Below are positions 1 to 8,248 of a DNA stretch of 22,678 nt, one piece after another. How positions within the stretch are numbered: the stretch's first letter is position 1; every line of letters begins with the position of its first letter. The stretch spans positions 1-22,678 of the forward strand of contig KZ111185.1 of NCBI GenBank assembly GCA_002077045.2, read 5' to 3'. The notes under the pieces are model-generated. The model had not been told where the DNA came from. It did no database searches and saw nothing but the letters and a program-made list of their open reading frames with translations. The DNA comes from Rachicladosporium sp. CCFEE 5018 (lineage: Eukaryota; Ascomycota; Dothideomycetes; Cladosporiales; Cladosporiaceae). Both the position numbers and the translations under genes were made by a program.

Positions 1-1339
1 GATCGGTGCGCGTAATCGCTTAGTCCGGGCTACGGGCGAGTCGTTCGACATTGTACTGAACAGAACACTGCTACTGTTGATGTTACCGTGACTTAGGCCC
101 TGGCTATGCAGGGCATGGAGCTGCTCGGTCAGACGCAAGGCCAATCTAAACCTCGTTTCGAGCGGTGGTGGCTCGGTGTCCACAGGTGGTGCATGGGTAC
201 TTGGACGTGCTTTACGGATGAGGTTCAGCAGGCTGAGCGGCGTGAATGTCTCTGGAGGATGCGCAGTTGACGTTAGCATTTGTGTCTGAAGTGCGTACGG
301 AAGATCGTAGACAAGCCCAATGCGTGGCGCGGACGGGTCTTCGAAGTAGCCTAGGGGACTGATATTGTGTTGTGACTCCACTCGCATCGGCTGCAACACA
401 CTTGCAAACATTCCGAGACGTTCTAGTCGTGGGAGCACTCCGGTACTGAGGTATGTCGCATCGTAGCTAGCATACTCGACCAGAACAGGCACCTCGGCGT
501 TGTCACTGCCCAAGACATTGGCAACACTTTCAGGAATTCTCGCACGTAGCAAACGGCCCACTAGTCTTGTGGTGACCGGCACACCAAGACTCTCGTAAGG
601 CGGTGGACCCTCTTCTGGTAACCGGAGCGCAGAGATGTCGATTCTGGGCGGCAGTCCGGCATACGGCGACAAGGTTGGAGGGACGAACGTCAGAGGGTCG
701 ACCAGTGTTCTTTGCGAACTCGCGAAGCTGGGCGCAATGCTAGGCGCGTAAGTCCGAGTGGAAGACGCAATCCTGTCGTTGGGGAGGGCTGACAGTGGTA
801 AGGGCGGCGGTTCGGGTTCGAATTTCGGGTGATTGCCGCGCGTCATTGCTTGTCGATTACTCGACAAATCGTACAGAGTGTCGATGGACGTCGTGTATTC
901 TTTGAGCAATTCCAAGTAGCGTGTCTCGTCGAATGGAGCTGGCGCGATTGTCTTCTCGCCCGCCTTACTGGACAGGCCGCTAGCGTTGACACTTTCGAGC
1001 TGCGCGAGCACTTCGTCGATGTTGCGCATGACGCTTTCGACGAGATCTGTGAAGCCTGCTTGAGCGACTGCACCGTCAATCTCAACATCGTCGCCTTTGC
1101 CGTTTTCATCGTTCCAGGTTAGGCCCCATGCCGTGAAGCGGTCCTTCTGAATGCGGAACTTGCGGAGCAATGCTGCAAATTGCTCATTGGAGATGCTTGG
1201 ACTGACTGTCAACGGTGGTTTGAAATCGATGCTGATCAGCGATCTCCGTTTGGCGTCGGTGTAGAGCTTCGTCAAGTAAGTTGCTCTAGGGTTGACCAGA
1301 TGAGAATGGCCGTAAGACTCCATGGCTGCAGAACATGTC
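1..1339 (-). CDS. Kinase-like (probable pseudokinase) protein, HeLo-type N-terminus possible; 3' end outside window
   Basis: One uninterrupted minus-strand frame runs from about 1339 to base 1 (about 445 codons), so the C-terminus is cut off by the window edge. An in-frame ATG lies at 1321-1323; a TGA at 1342-1344 bounds the frame upstream. Near the N-terminus the segment LLRKFRIQKDRFTAWGLTW resembles the HeLo-domain signature (amphipathic helix ending in RxxxWG), found in fungal prion-inhibition and cell-death proteins. A Pro/Ser-rich linker follows, then a region matching an atypical fungal kinase-like domain. Its last visible part contains LTEQLHALHSQGLSHGNINS followed by SSVLF, the position of the kinase catalytic loop. 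HGN (bases 82-90) replaces the usual HRD, which suggests a pseudokinase. What is seen: the open frame and these motifs. Known of the family: fungal HeLo/kinase-like proteins take part in heterokaryon incompatibility or signalling. Inferred: such a role here. Kinase-like assignment is fairly good, HeLo assignment moderate. Confidence 0.7.
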
Positions 1340-1386
1340 CTTCAAGCTGTGATGTGGTGGTCGAGAGGTTCGCCTATGGTTCTCAC

Positions 1387-1574
1387 CGGTCCTTGTTGTA
1401 GAAGACCATGTCGCCGACGAGAGCAGAGTCCAAACCGTGAATTGAGAAGCCTGGAAGTCAGCGCGCTAAGTTGTAGCCTGGTGGCGGCAAACCGAGGCGC
1501 GGCTTCTGAACAGACACCACAAGGTTCGGCCCGCACTCTGGAGCCGCCGCGGTATCTTGCACCTGAAACGACAT
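1387..1574 (-). other. Possible 5' exon(s) of the kinase-like gene
   Basis: Upstream of the long kinase-like frame, an ATG at 1574 (MSFQVQDTAAAP...) opens a minus-strand frame that reaches an in-frame TGA at 1458-1460. The same frame resumes as GFSIHGLDSALVGDMVFYNK and ends at a GTGAGA donor whose first base is 1386. Splicing 1386-1340 (47 bp) would join it in frame to the long exon, giving NKDR-TCSAAMESYGH. A 42-bp candidate intron (GTTTGC...TTCCAG, ending just before GCTTC) would remove the TGA and keep the frame, but its donor is weak and its branch site is too close to the acceptor. Alternatives are a nonsense mutation or translation from the ATG at 1323. I can only offer this as a candidate. 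Confidence 0.25.
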
Positions 1575-2450
1575 GGACGAGGTTGAACTAAATGAAGACT
1601 GCAACTTTAGACATCGTGTCCATGAAGCCACACACGACGGCCGGGACGTTCATCATCTCAAGTAAGCGACGATAGATCCTGTAGGTGGCCCGGCGATGTG
1701 AACGGCACCTTGTGATCCCAAGCGGACCGGACGAGACACAAGGCGTAAGGTACATGTAAGCACCACCTTTCTTTCCACAAGCTCCGCGTGTTACCACGAA
1801 TTCACTACAACTGCTCACAACGTTGTGCCAGCCAGCTATTTTCATTAAGTTGTACTGTAGCCTCCATACAAATCGTTCACTTTTGTAGGTGCCGAGGCAA
1901 ATAGCCGGCCGGTATCGGGACGGCAGGCGGATGCTACCCATGAGATTCAAACTGGCGCGATTCTGACCGACTCCATCCCGCCTCACATGACGATCTGATA
2001 ACGCTCTGCTTCTTTCATCGCCCCCGTCCGACACACATACACCTCCCTATCTCCCCACGAATCGACGATATCAGTTCAGACTTTGGATCGTGTTTCTTCT
2101 GGCGTTTTGTGCATTGGAAATCAGGATTGCAACGAATTTGAGACGCACACGTATCACGACATCTGTACCACAGCTTCACGTAAGCCACGTCGATCTGATA
2201 GGCGAATTGGGCCTTAAACTGGTGAGTTCATCCACCCCGCCGCCCACTCATGCCGTGCGTCACTCGGGACAGATCCATTTGATCATGTTCCGCAGTCTGC
2301 GTGTACCCGAGTACATGCACGACTGCTGCCGACTGTCGTCAATACATTACCAATGCTTTGCCAGTAGGTGACATTTCACTGACCATTGCACTACTCCAGC
2401 TCATAACTTGAAAGAACTTGCGCTGGGCTTCGAGAAGTCTCTCAGCAGTG
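1575..2450. other. Intergenic region, no supported gene
   Basis: This stretch separates the kinase-like gene (minus) from the flavoprotein gene (plus) and probably holds both promoters. The open frames in it are short, rich in Cys, Arg and Ser, lack recognisable motifs and have no convincing introns. No tRNA, repeat or transposon signature was seen. Confidence 0.6.
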
Positions 2451-2456
2451 TATAAA
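2451..2456 (+). promoter_or_regulatory. TATA box of the FAD/NADPH oxidoreductase gene
   Basis: The motif TATAAA (context CAGTGTATAAAGACG) ends 48 bp before the ATG at 2505, at a suitable distance for a TATA box with a short 5' leader. It supports the chosen start codon. Confidence 0.5.
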
Positions 2457-2504
2457 GACGAGACGTGATTCACACGTTGATACATCCATACATTCACCAA
2501 TACA

Positions 2505-4589
2505 ATGACGACCCGACCACCTAACAGGCGACACTCGTTGTCCACACTGGTCTACAGACACAAGCCGATACCACACAGTGAGACGAGTCATCCTGGCGAT
2601 CCGATACCACGCGAACCACAAGGCGGACTCAAGACGATGCGCGACATGTCACCCCAACTCCAAGCACAACTTGACGTCGGCAGCCCTAGATCGAGTGGCG
2701 AGAGTCTAGGAGACATGAGCAACGACACAAGCGACTCAGAGACTCCGTCGACGCCTCTGACGGAGCACGACTCGTCGAACGAAGAGCGGTTTGACAAGCT
2801 GCCTTCGATGCAATCGAGTCCTCAACGGGAGAAGAAGAGGCGAGCCAGCACAACGTATGTGTCGAGCTCCGAGGAGATTAAGCGACTTCTGGGAGATGGC
2901 AATGGTACCAAGATGTTGGAGAAGTTCTGCTGCGGTGAAGGATGTTGCAAGTTGGAGGCGATCCCCCTGTCGCACGCAAAGCTTGGCTTCAGACCGATAG
3001 TGCGACCAGACAACACTGCCTTCCGTTTCATCAACCCGACCCTTGGCGCGTTGACACTGGACACACCGCTCACGAAGGTCATCGATCTACCGGAGTCGAA
3101 GACCTCGTTTGGCAGTCTTCGAAGAGAGTCCATCGCAGAGAAGTTTCCTGGCGAAGAGCATGGCCATGACGCAGAATCTGTGCGGACACGAGCGCCAGAG
3201 TATATGAAGCCTCACCCACCGTATGACATCTACAGCGCACCAGTGTATGGCGCTAGGGAGCTGACGAAGCCCGGTGCTGAGAAGCGAACATTCCATTTCG
3301 ATCTGGACGTGACGGAGTATCCTGAGGAGGGCGGCGTAGACTTCAAGGTTGGAGGCGCGGTTGGCATATGTCCGCCGAACGATCCTGCTGTTGTAGACGC
3401 CATTTTGGACCAGCTCGGAATGCCCCGTATGGTACGTGACAGACCGATACGCCTACACACTACCGGCGGACGATGGCCGACAATCTGGGGTGACGAAGGC
3501 GCACGAGAACTAGTGACGACTCGCCGTGAGGTCTTGACCTGGACTGTAGATATCAGCTCATCAGCACCTACAAAGCCCCTCTTCCGAGTCCTGGCAGAGC
3601 ATGCAACAGAGGAGAGTGAGAAGCAGATTCTGCGGTATATGTGCTCCGCTCAAGGTCAAAGCGCGTTTTGCGATCTCCGGACTGGACCTCACATCACCTT
3701 GCAGCAACTTCTCGAGGCCTTCCCATCGTCGAAGCCACCTCTCGAGGCTCTCCTGCCCAGCCTGACGCAACTCATGCCCCGCTTCTACTCCCTGAGCAAC
3801 GATCCCCACGTCTCCTCCGACCGCGAGGGTCTCGCTGGCCGTCGCTTGATCGAGGTGGCCGTGACTGTCCACGAGACGCAAACGCACACCGGCGGCAAGC
3901 GTTCTGGCGTTGGCTCCGGCTTCCTCGAACGCATCGCCATGCAATACGTCGAAGCCGAGAAGCAAGCCGGATCGACATCCACCCCAGGCATTGCTGGACG
4001 CGCCCTCAATTTGCGCGTCCCCATGTTCCGTGGCCTGATGAGCAACCCACTGTCTCGCGAGTTCGCCTCCGACGGCCCAATGATGCTTATCGGCGCTGGC
4101 GTAGGCATGGCGCCCTTCCGTGGCTTTATCCTGAACCGCCTGAAGAATGCCAATTGCGCGAACAAGATCTGGCTAGTGCAGGGTGTACGAGATAGCATGC
4201 TAGATGAGATCTACCAAGGCGAGCTAGGTGCACATGAGAAGGAGATCAAGAAGGTTGTGCAGTCTCGTGCTGCGCCACCGCCGGATACTCAACTTCCTGT
4301 GGACTCCACTTCTGATGAGACGCTGGCGGTCAAAGAGCACCGCTCCGAGCGCAAGGTGGCGAAGTACGTTCAAGACGAGGTCCGCACGCAAGCCGACATC
4401 GTCTGGTTCGTGATCAACGCTCTGGACGGGCGGATTTTCGTCTGTGGCAGTACAAAGGGTATGGGTGAGGGCGTTGAGAGAGCATTGATGGATGTTGCGA
4501 TCGACAAGGGTGGTTTAGACGAAGAGACTGCGAAGGAGTTCTGGGACCAGAAGAAGAAAGATGGGCAGTATATTGCCGAGACGTGGTAG
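2505..4589 (+). CDS. FAD/NADPH-binding oxidoreductase (CPR/sulfite-reductase flavoprotein family) lacking an FMN domain
   Basis: Single-exon gene of 694 residues. Residues 1 to about 120 are Ser/Pro-rich and probably disordered. A cysteine cluster, FCCGEGCCK, lies at 141-149. The rest matches the ferredoxin-reductase module of diflavin reductases: an FAD-binding domain with PRFYSLSNDP at 425-434 (the RxYS motif that holds the flavin), an NADPH-binding loop GAGVGMAPFRGF at 530-541 (family usually GTG), the nicotinamide-side motif IFVCGSTKGMGEGV at 644-657, and a C-terminal aromatic tail YIAETW like that of cytochrome P450 reductase. No flavodoxin (FMN) domain is visible. The family moves hydride from NADPH to FAD; without FMN the electron acceptor must be a separate protein, which I cannot identify. 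An insertion at about 585-620 separates NADPH-domain elements. The ATG lies 49 bp after a TATA box. The next gene follows on the same strand after 602 bp. The enzyme class is secure; the physiological role is unknown. Confidence 0.88.
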   Translation: MTTRPPNRRHSLSTLVYRHKPIPHSETSHPGDPIPREPQGGLKTMRDMSPQLQAQLDVGSPRSSGESLGDMSNDTSDSETPSTPLTEHDSSNEERFDKLPSMQSSPQREKKRRASTTYVSSSEEIKRLLGDGNGTKMLEKFCCGEGCCKLEAIPLSHAKLGFRPIVRPDNTAFRFINPTLGALTLDTPLTKVIDLPESKTSFGSLRRESIAEKFPGEEHGHDAESVRTRAPEYMKPHPPYDIYSAPVYGARELTKPGAEKRTFHFDLDVTEYPEEGGVDFKVGGAVGICPPNDPAVVDAILDQLGMPRMVRDRPIRLHTTGGRWPTIWGDEGARELVTTRREVLTWTVDISSSAPTKPLFRVLAEHATEESEKQILRYMCSAQGQSAFCDLRTGPHITLQQLLEAFPSSKPPLEALLPSLTQLMPRFYSLSNDPHVSSDREGLAGRRLIEVAVTVHETQTHTGGKRSGVGSGFLERIAMQYVEAEKQAGSTSTPGIAGRALNLRVPMFRGLMSNPLSREFASDGPMMLIGAGVGMAPFRGFILNRLKNANCANKIWLVQGVRDSMLDEIYQGELGAHEKEIKKVVQSRAAPPPDTQLPVDSTSDETLAVKEHRSERKVAKYVQDEVRTQADIVWFVINALDGRIFVCGSTKGMGEGVERALMDVAIDKGGLDEETAKEFWDQKKKDGQYIAETW

Positions 4590-5191
4590 GGAGGCTCCAA
4601 TGTTGGGTTTTGTCTGGATTAGCGGAGGCGCTCGGGTGCTTTGGATAGATTGTCGTTGTAGACTGGGATTAGACTGTCCATATGCACAAGCAAATTGGCG
4701 CTATTGCAACCCACCATCGATCTGTCTGTTCACTGGAAATCAATCTCTACACCTAATGAAGTCCCGCAAGTGATACTATTCACAGTGTAGCTGATCTAGC
4801 GGTGCAAATACCGTCGCATTGACAAGGTCACTCAGTAAGAAAGACAGTTCAGATATTCGGACGATCCAAATTAGCCAACGGTATATGTACGGTTTATATA
4901 CGGTCTAGATACGGTCCAACCTGCTCGGGAACCGACACCCGCTAGCTCCCCTCTTCCCTCAGCAAATCACCATGACTTAATGTCGACTCATCGTGCATGC
5001 ATCGCCACATCGGTCAGCACGTTCAATAGTGAGCATTGGGACCTTTCGCACGTAAGGTGTCAACGTGCGAGTCAAGATATCGGAGTCATTTGCCGCAACG
5101 ACAGCCTAAGGAACAAGGCCAGTGAGGTATAAGATTCCCAGGCTGCCTCGTCGTCCGGCCCTGGATCTATCTCCATTACACAAGAAATCAC
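4590..5191. other. Intergenic region: 3' UTR and promoter
   Basis: It lies between two plus-strand genes. Besides the 11-bp tandem repeat described separately, I see no gene. It should hold the 3' UTR of the flavoprotein gene and the promoter of the LRR-like gene. Confidence 0.6.
4879..4921. repeat. 11-bp imperfect tandem repeat, nearly four copies
   Basis: Units CGGTATATGTA, CGGTTTATATA, CGGTCTAGATA and a partial CGGTCCAACC follow one another with exact 11-bp spacing. The CGGT core is invariant and the rest is A/T-rich. The array lies 271 bp before the start codon of the downstream LRR-like gene. A period of about one DNA helical turn suggests protein binding on one face, for example a zinc-cluster factor that reads CGG. 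That is inference. Confidence 0.75.
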
Positions 5192-6766
5192 ATGCCCAAG
5201 AAACGCTCCAACTTCAAACAATTCCAAGGCTCCTCTGCGGGCCATATCGCTGGCAGTGGCCAGCACGCGGCCAAGCATGGCGAAACGGCACAGTCTGTCA
5301 ATGCATTACTGAGCTCGCTCCGGATTGCAAACCCCAGCGATGCGGCTGCGAAGAAACGCGAGTTTGCTGAGCTGAGTGGTCAGCGATCTGTGCCTCCTGA
5401 GTTGAGAGGAATTCTGGGGCAGAGAGATGTCGCACCGCCTGAGACTCGGGCTGGGGCGAGGGCGAGGGAACGACTGAGGACGCCTGGGCCGGCGACGCCG
5501 GGGAGTTGGACCAGAGCGAGACTGCCTGCTCTGGTGGTTAGAGGAAAGGCAGGGAGAAGGAAGTCGGCGAAGAGTGAGAGGGAGAGGGCTAAGCCGGATC
5601 ACCTTGATCGATTTGTGAATCTCGTTGCTGGACTGCGGACTTCGGAGGAACGACGCGAGACGCAGAGTCTGAAGGAGACTGCGTTGAAGAGTATTGCTGA
5701 ACGCTGGAGCATGCTGGATGAGGACGATTATCCTGCTTTGCAGGAGTTCTCGCTACGCATGCGCTTGGCTTTGCTGGCACAGATTGTGTGCTACGGTCCT
5801 CCACTCACCCTCAGTGGCCTCAAAGCATTGACCGATGGCGATGATGTAGTCGAGACTCTGGATCTGGCAGGGGTCATTGGACACGGTACTCTCACTTTGA
5901 GCCGACTGACAAAGCTTCTAAGCAGCACGCACCGGACAAGCCAGGATCTGAACGACACTGCAATTGAGTCTTGGGATGCGAGTGAGCCTATCGATCCGAC
6001 ACATCCAGAGACCATTAGGCCGTCTCCATTCTGCAATTTGACACAGCTATGTCTGTCACATCCTCCCTCGAGCATCCTCTGGCGCGACCTTCTGGCCTTG
6101 ACAAAGCAGACGCCAAAGTTGACACATTTATCGCTTGCACACTGGCCAAGACCTACGCTCACCCCAAACCTGGTAACTACCACGGTGACGACTCGCACTG
6201 GCATGGAGGTGCATGCAGGTGGATCCCATTTCTACTCCGACCTCGATCACGATCTTGCCGAGCCCGCATCGCTGCTCCGTCTGCTGAGCCACAATCTCTT
6301 GCAACTAAGATGGCTGGACTTGGAAGGCTGTACGCAGTGGCTACCTGCATTGGCGATCATGCCCTCCCCGGCTCGCCACGGTTTCGACAACAATAATCAG
6401 GCCTACAGCTCGTTCACGGAGTTCAATGCCCGTGCACTGAACATGACACTTTTGAGTAGCTGGTCAAAGCTCACGTATATCAACGCCCGCCAAGGCTGGC
6501 TTCCTACGTACGCCGGCATATCGGCTCTGCCGCTCCAGCAAGGTGTATCTGCCAATCGAGTCTTCATTGGCGAGATCTTGGCGAAGCTGCCGTTCTCCGT
6601 CACGCACTCGCATGACCAGGCTGACATCGAGAAGCGGAAGGCACAGGCGTGGCTTGAGGGTGAGTGGTCGATGATCCGGGCGATGCGGAGAATAAACGAC
6701 ATGCGCGACCTTGGTAATATGTCCAAGGTTGAGTTTGATCTGGGTTGGACGACAAAGATGCGGTGA
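5192..6766 (+). CDS. Leucine-rich-repeat-like protein of unknown function
   Basis: Single-exon gene of 524 residues, starting MPKKRSNFKQFQ. The basic N-terminus and an Arg/Lys-rich stretch at 85-134 (GARARERLRTP, GRRKSAKSERERAK) could act in nuclear localisation or nucleic-acid binding. A helical segment follows (155-200). From about 215 to 380 there are irregular leucine-rich units: VVETLDLAG at 219-227, NLTQLCLSHPP at 282-292, KLTHLSLAHW at 309-318 and LRWLDLEGC at 372-380. The spacing resembles degenerate F-box/RNI-type LRRs, but no F-box is visible. The C-terminus is a charged helix (KRKAQAWLEGEWSMIRAMRR) ending VEFDLGWTTKMR. It looks like a conserved fungal protein with an unassigned role. 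Its stop codon is only 26 bp from that of the convergent monooxygenase gene, so the two 3' UTRs should overlap. The gene is secure; the function is unknown. Confidence 0.82.
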   Translation: MPKKRSNFKQFQGSSAGHIAGSGQHAAKHGETAQSVNALLSSLRIANPSDAAAKKREFAELSGQRSVPPELRGILGQRDVAPPETRAGARARERLRTPGPATPGSWTRARLPALVVRGKAGRRKSAKSERERAKPDHLDRFVNLVAGLRTSEERRETQSLKETALKSIAERWSMLDEDDYPALQEFSLRMRLALLAQIVCYGPPLTLSGLKALTDGDDVVETLDLAGVIGHGTLTLSRLTKLLSSTHRTSQDLNDTAIESWDASEPIDPTHPETIRPSPFCNLTQLCLSHPPSSILWRDLLALTKQTPKLTHLSLAHWPRPTLTPNLVTTTVTTRTGMEVHAGGSHFYSDLDHDLAEPASLLRLLSHNLLQLRWLDLEGCTQWLPALAIMPSPARHGFDNNNQAYSSFTEFNARALNMTLLSSWSKLTYINARQGWLPTYAGISALPLQQGVSANRVFIGEILAKLPFSVTHSHDQADIEKRKAQAWLEGEWSMIRAMRRINDMRDLGNMSKVEFDLGWTTKMR

Positions 6767-6792
6767 GAGATAGGCGATGTTAGAACGATGCA

Positions 6793-7941
6793 TCATAGCA
6801 TGGATTGGCTCGTACCAGGTTCGTGCAGATTACTGAGAGCTTGCTCGGCGGCCTCCTTGTCTCTCGCCCAAGACTCTGCCCTAGCTTGCAGGAACTTGGC
6901 GATGTCAATCTTGCCATCAGGTGAGATGTACTTTGCCAGCTCGATTGCGTCGGCAATTGCTGTGTTCGCACCATAGCCTGGAATCGGCTGCGCATGCGCT
7001 GCATCGCCTAACAACACCACACCCTGAGACTTTGCCGAATTCTGCAGGGCATCGCTGTCGACGAGTGACGATCTCATCAGCCAGTGCAATAGCCGATCGC
7101 CAATCATCTGATCCTCGTTAAAGACAGCATCGAACGGCGGAGGCAAATCCTTCAGCGCAGCTACCTCATCCTTGAACTGCGCAGCCAGCTTCTCGGCATC
7201 ACTGATGTTGCGATCGATCAAGGACTTATCGGCATCTCTAGCAGGTCTGCTGAGGGTGTAGCTGATGGCCACGGTGTCCTTCTCGGGATCCCAGAAATCT
7301 CCTTTGATCGATAGAGCGACTTGGCCGTGGCGATGCACAATCCCGTCAGGCTTCTCGAAGGCCGTGAGTAGGCCTTCTGGCACTTGGGACGATGGCTTGA
7401 TTCGACGTTTGCCGTTGAAGACGACATAGGGGAGTGTTTTCATTTCGAAGTCATTCTGCCCGAGCTTCAGTGCCGAACGGGTGGCAGAATGGACTCCATC
7501 GACGCCTATCAGTAGGCTGTAGTCAACATCCTCGGTACCGCCGTTTACATCGAACTTTGCTGTCCGCGTCTCATTCGATGAAAGTAAGTCAGTAAACTTG
7601 TGCTCCCACTTCACATCCACTCCATCCTGCAATACCCGTGTCAATGCCGCGCGATTGACTCTCAAGGCCCCATCATCCTCCACTACAGCATCAGTGTTCG
7701 GATGACGGACGCTCACTTGTCGCTTGAAGTCCCTTTCATCGATCTGCAGTGGTTCCAGTAATGACTTCCAGGTGCCGTGTCGTAGTGTAATTCCGTAGTT
7801 GTTCCGCGTTGGATTGTCTTTCACACGTTCGTAGACTACCGCTGGGATGTTTCGACGACGAAGACATTGGGCTAGGGTCAGACCAGAGATGCCAGCACCT
7901 ATGATTGCTATGGGAGGTCGAGGCATTTCTGACATTGTCAT
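6793..7941 (-). CDS. FAD-dependent aromatic-type monooxygenase (class A flavoprotein)
   Basis: Intronless gene of 382 residues from the first ATG (MTMSEMPRPP); ATG at 7935 is an equally good start. The open frame extends to a TTG at 8043, which is not a credible eukaryotic start. The domain set is complete for the PHBH/salicylate-hydroxylase family: Rossmann dinucleotide loop GAGISG at 15-20 with the ribose-binding Glu of YER at 37-39, the Arg of NRAAL near 97, the DG motif IGVDGVHSATR at 145-155, and the GD motif GVVLLGDAAHAQPIPGYGAN at 307-326. Such enzymes use NAD(P)H and O2 to hydroxylate or epoxidise aromatic or isoprenoid substrates in catabolism or natural-product pathways; the substrate cannot be told here. 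No membrane anchor is visible. It is divergently paired with the NmrA-like gene across 307 bp, which suggests co-regulation. Confidence 0.92.
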   Translation of the reverse strand: MTMSEMPRPPIAIIGAGISGLTLAQCLRRRNIPAVVYERVKDNPTRNNYGITLRHGTWKSLLEPLQIDERDFKRQVSVRHPNTDAVVEDDGALRVNRAALTRVLQDGVDVKWEHKFTDLLSSNETRTAKFDVNGGTEDVDYSLLIGVDGVHSATRSALKLGQNDFEMKTLPYVVFNGKRRIKPSSQVPEGLLTAFEKPDGIVHRHGQVALSIKGDFWDPEKDTVAISYTLSRPARDADKSLIDRNISDAEKLAAQFKDEVAALKDLPPPFDAVFNEDQMIGDRLLHWLMRSSLVDSDALQNSAKSQGVVLLGDAAHAQPIPGYGANTAIADAIELAKYISPDGKIDIAKFLQARAESWARDKEAAEQALSNLHEPGTSQSML

Positions 7942-8248
7942 TTGTAGTAGTCGATGGAAGCGCTGGTAGAGGTGACTCGGGCAAGGATGCGGCAACTCTG
8001 TGGCCTGTGCTTCCGCAGGGCAGACAGTCGATGAAAGCGCCAATACCTTCAGCCTTTCCTAACTCCGTGAAACTCTCACAATGATGAATAATGTCTCGAT
8101 GCTTGTCTGGAAAGTCGATTGTGGAGTGCCTTGAGCATTTGAGACTTTCATCGTATATTTGACGCGACCAAGGTAGAGTCTCTGTTTCTTACGTGCTACC
8201 ACATTGTTCAGCTGTTTCCTCGTATCGAGACTCACAAGCACACAAATC
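7942..8248. promoter_or_regulatory. Shared divergent promoter (monooxygenase / NmrA-like gene)
   Basis: The start codons of two oxidoreductase-type genes face away from each other across 307 bp, so both promoters must lie here or overlap. I see no clear palindromic CGG/CCG pair or strong TATA box. The shared-regulation idea rests on geometry alone. Confidence 0.6.

Noticed and set aside
805..830. GGTTCGAATTTC, resembling a tRNA T-loop
   Set aside because: Lies inside the kinase-like coding frame and lacks an A box and foldable cloverleaf.
1588..2034. 148-codon minus-strand open frame
   Set aside because: Cys/Arg/Ser-rich composition, no motif and no introns or context; fits a chance frame.
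7942..8043. N-terminal extension of the monooxygenase frame
   Set aside because: It starts at TTG and precedes a normal start (MTMSEMPRPP) placed just before the Rossmann motif.
8082..8088. ATGATGA resembling a snoRNA box C in the divergent promoter
   Set aside because: No CTGA box D or guide-like element at a suitable distance.
8204..8248. Upstream extension of the NmrA-like frame
   Set aside because: Begins with TTG; the ATG at 8249 places the NAD(P) loop at the usual distance from the N-terminus.
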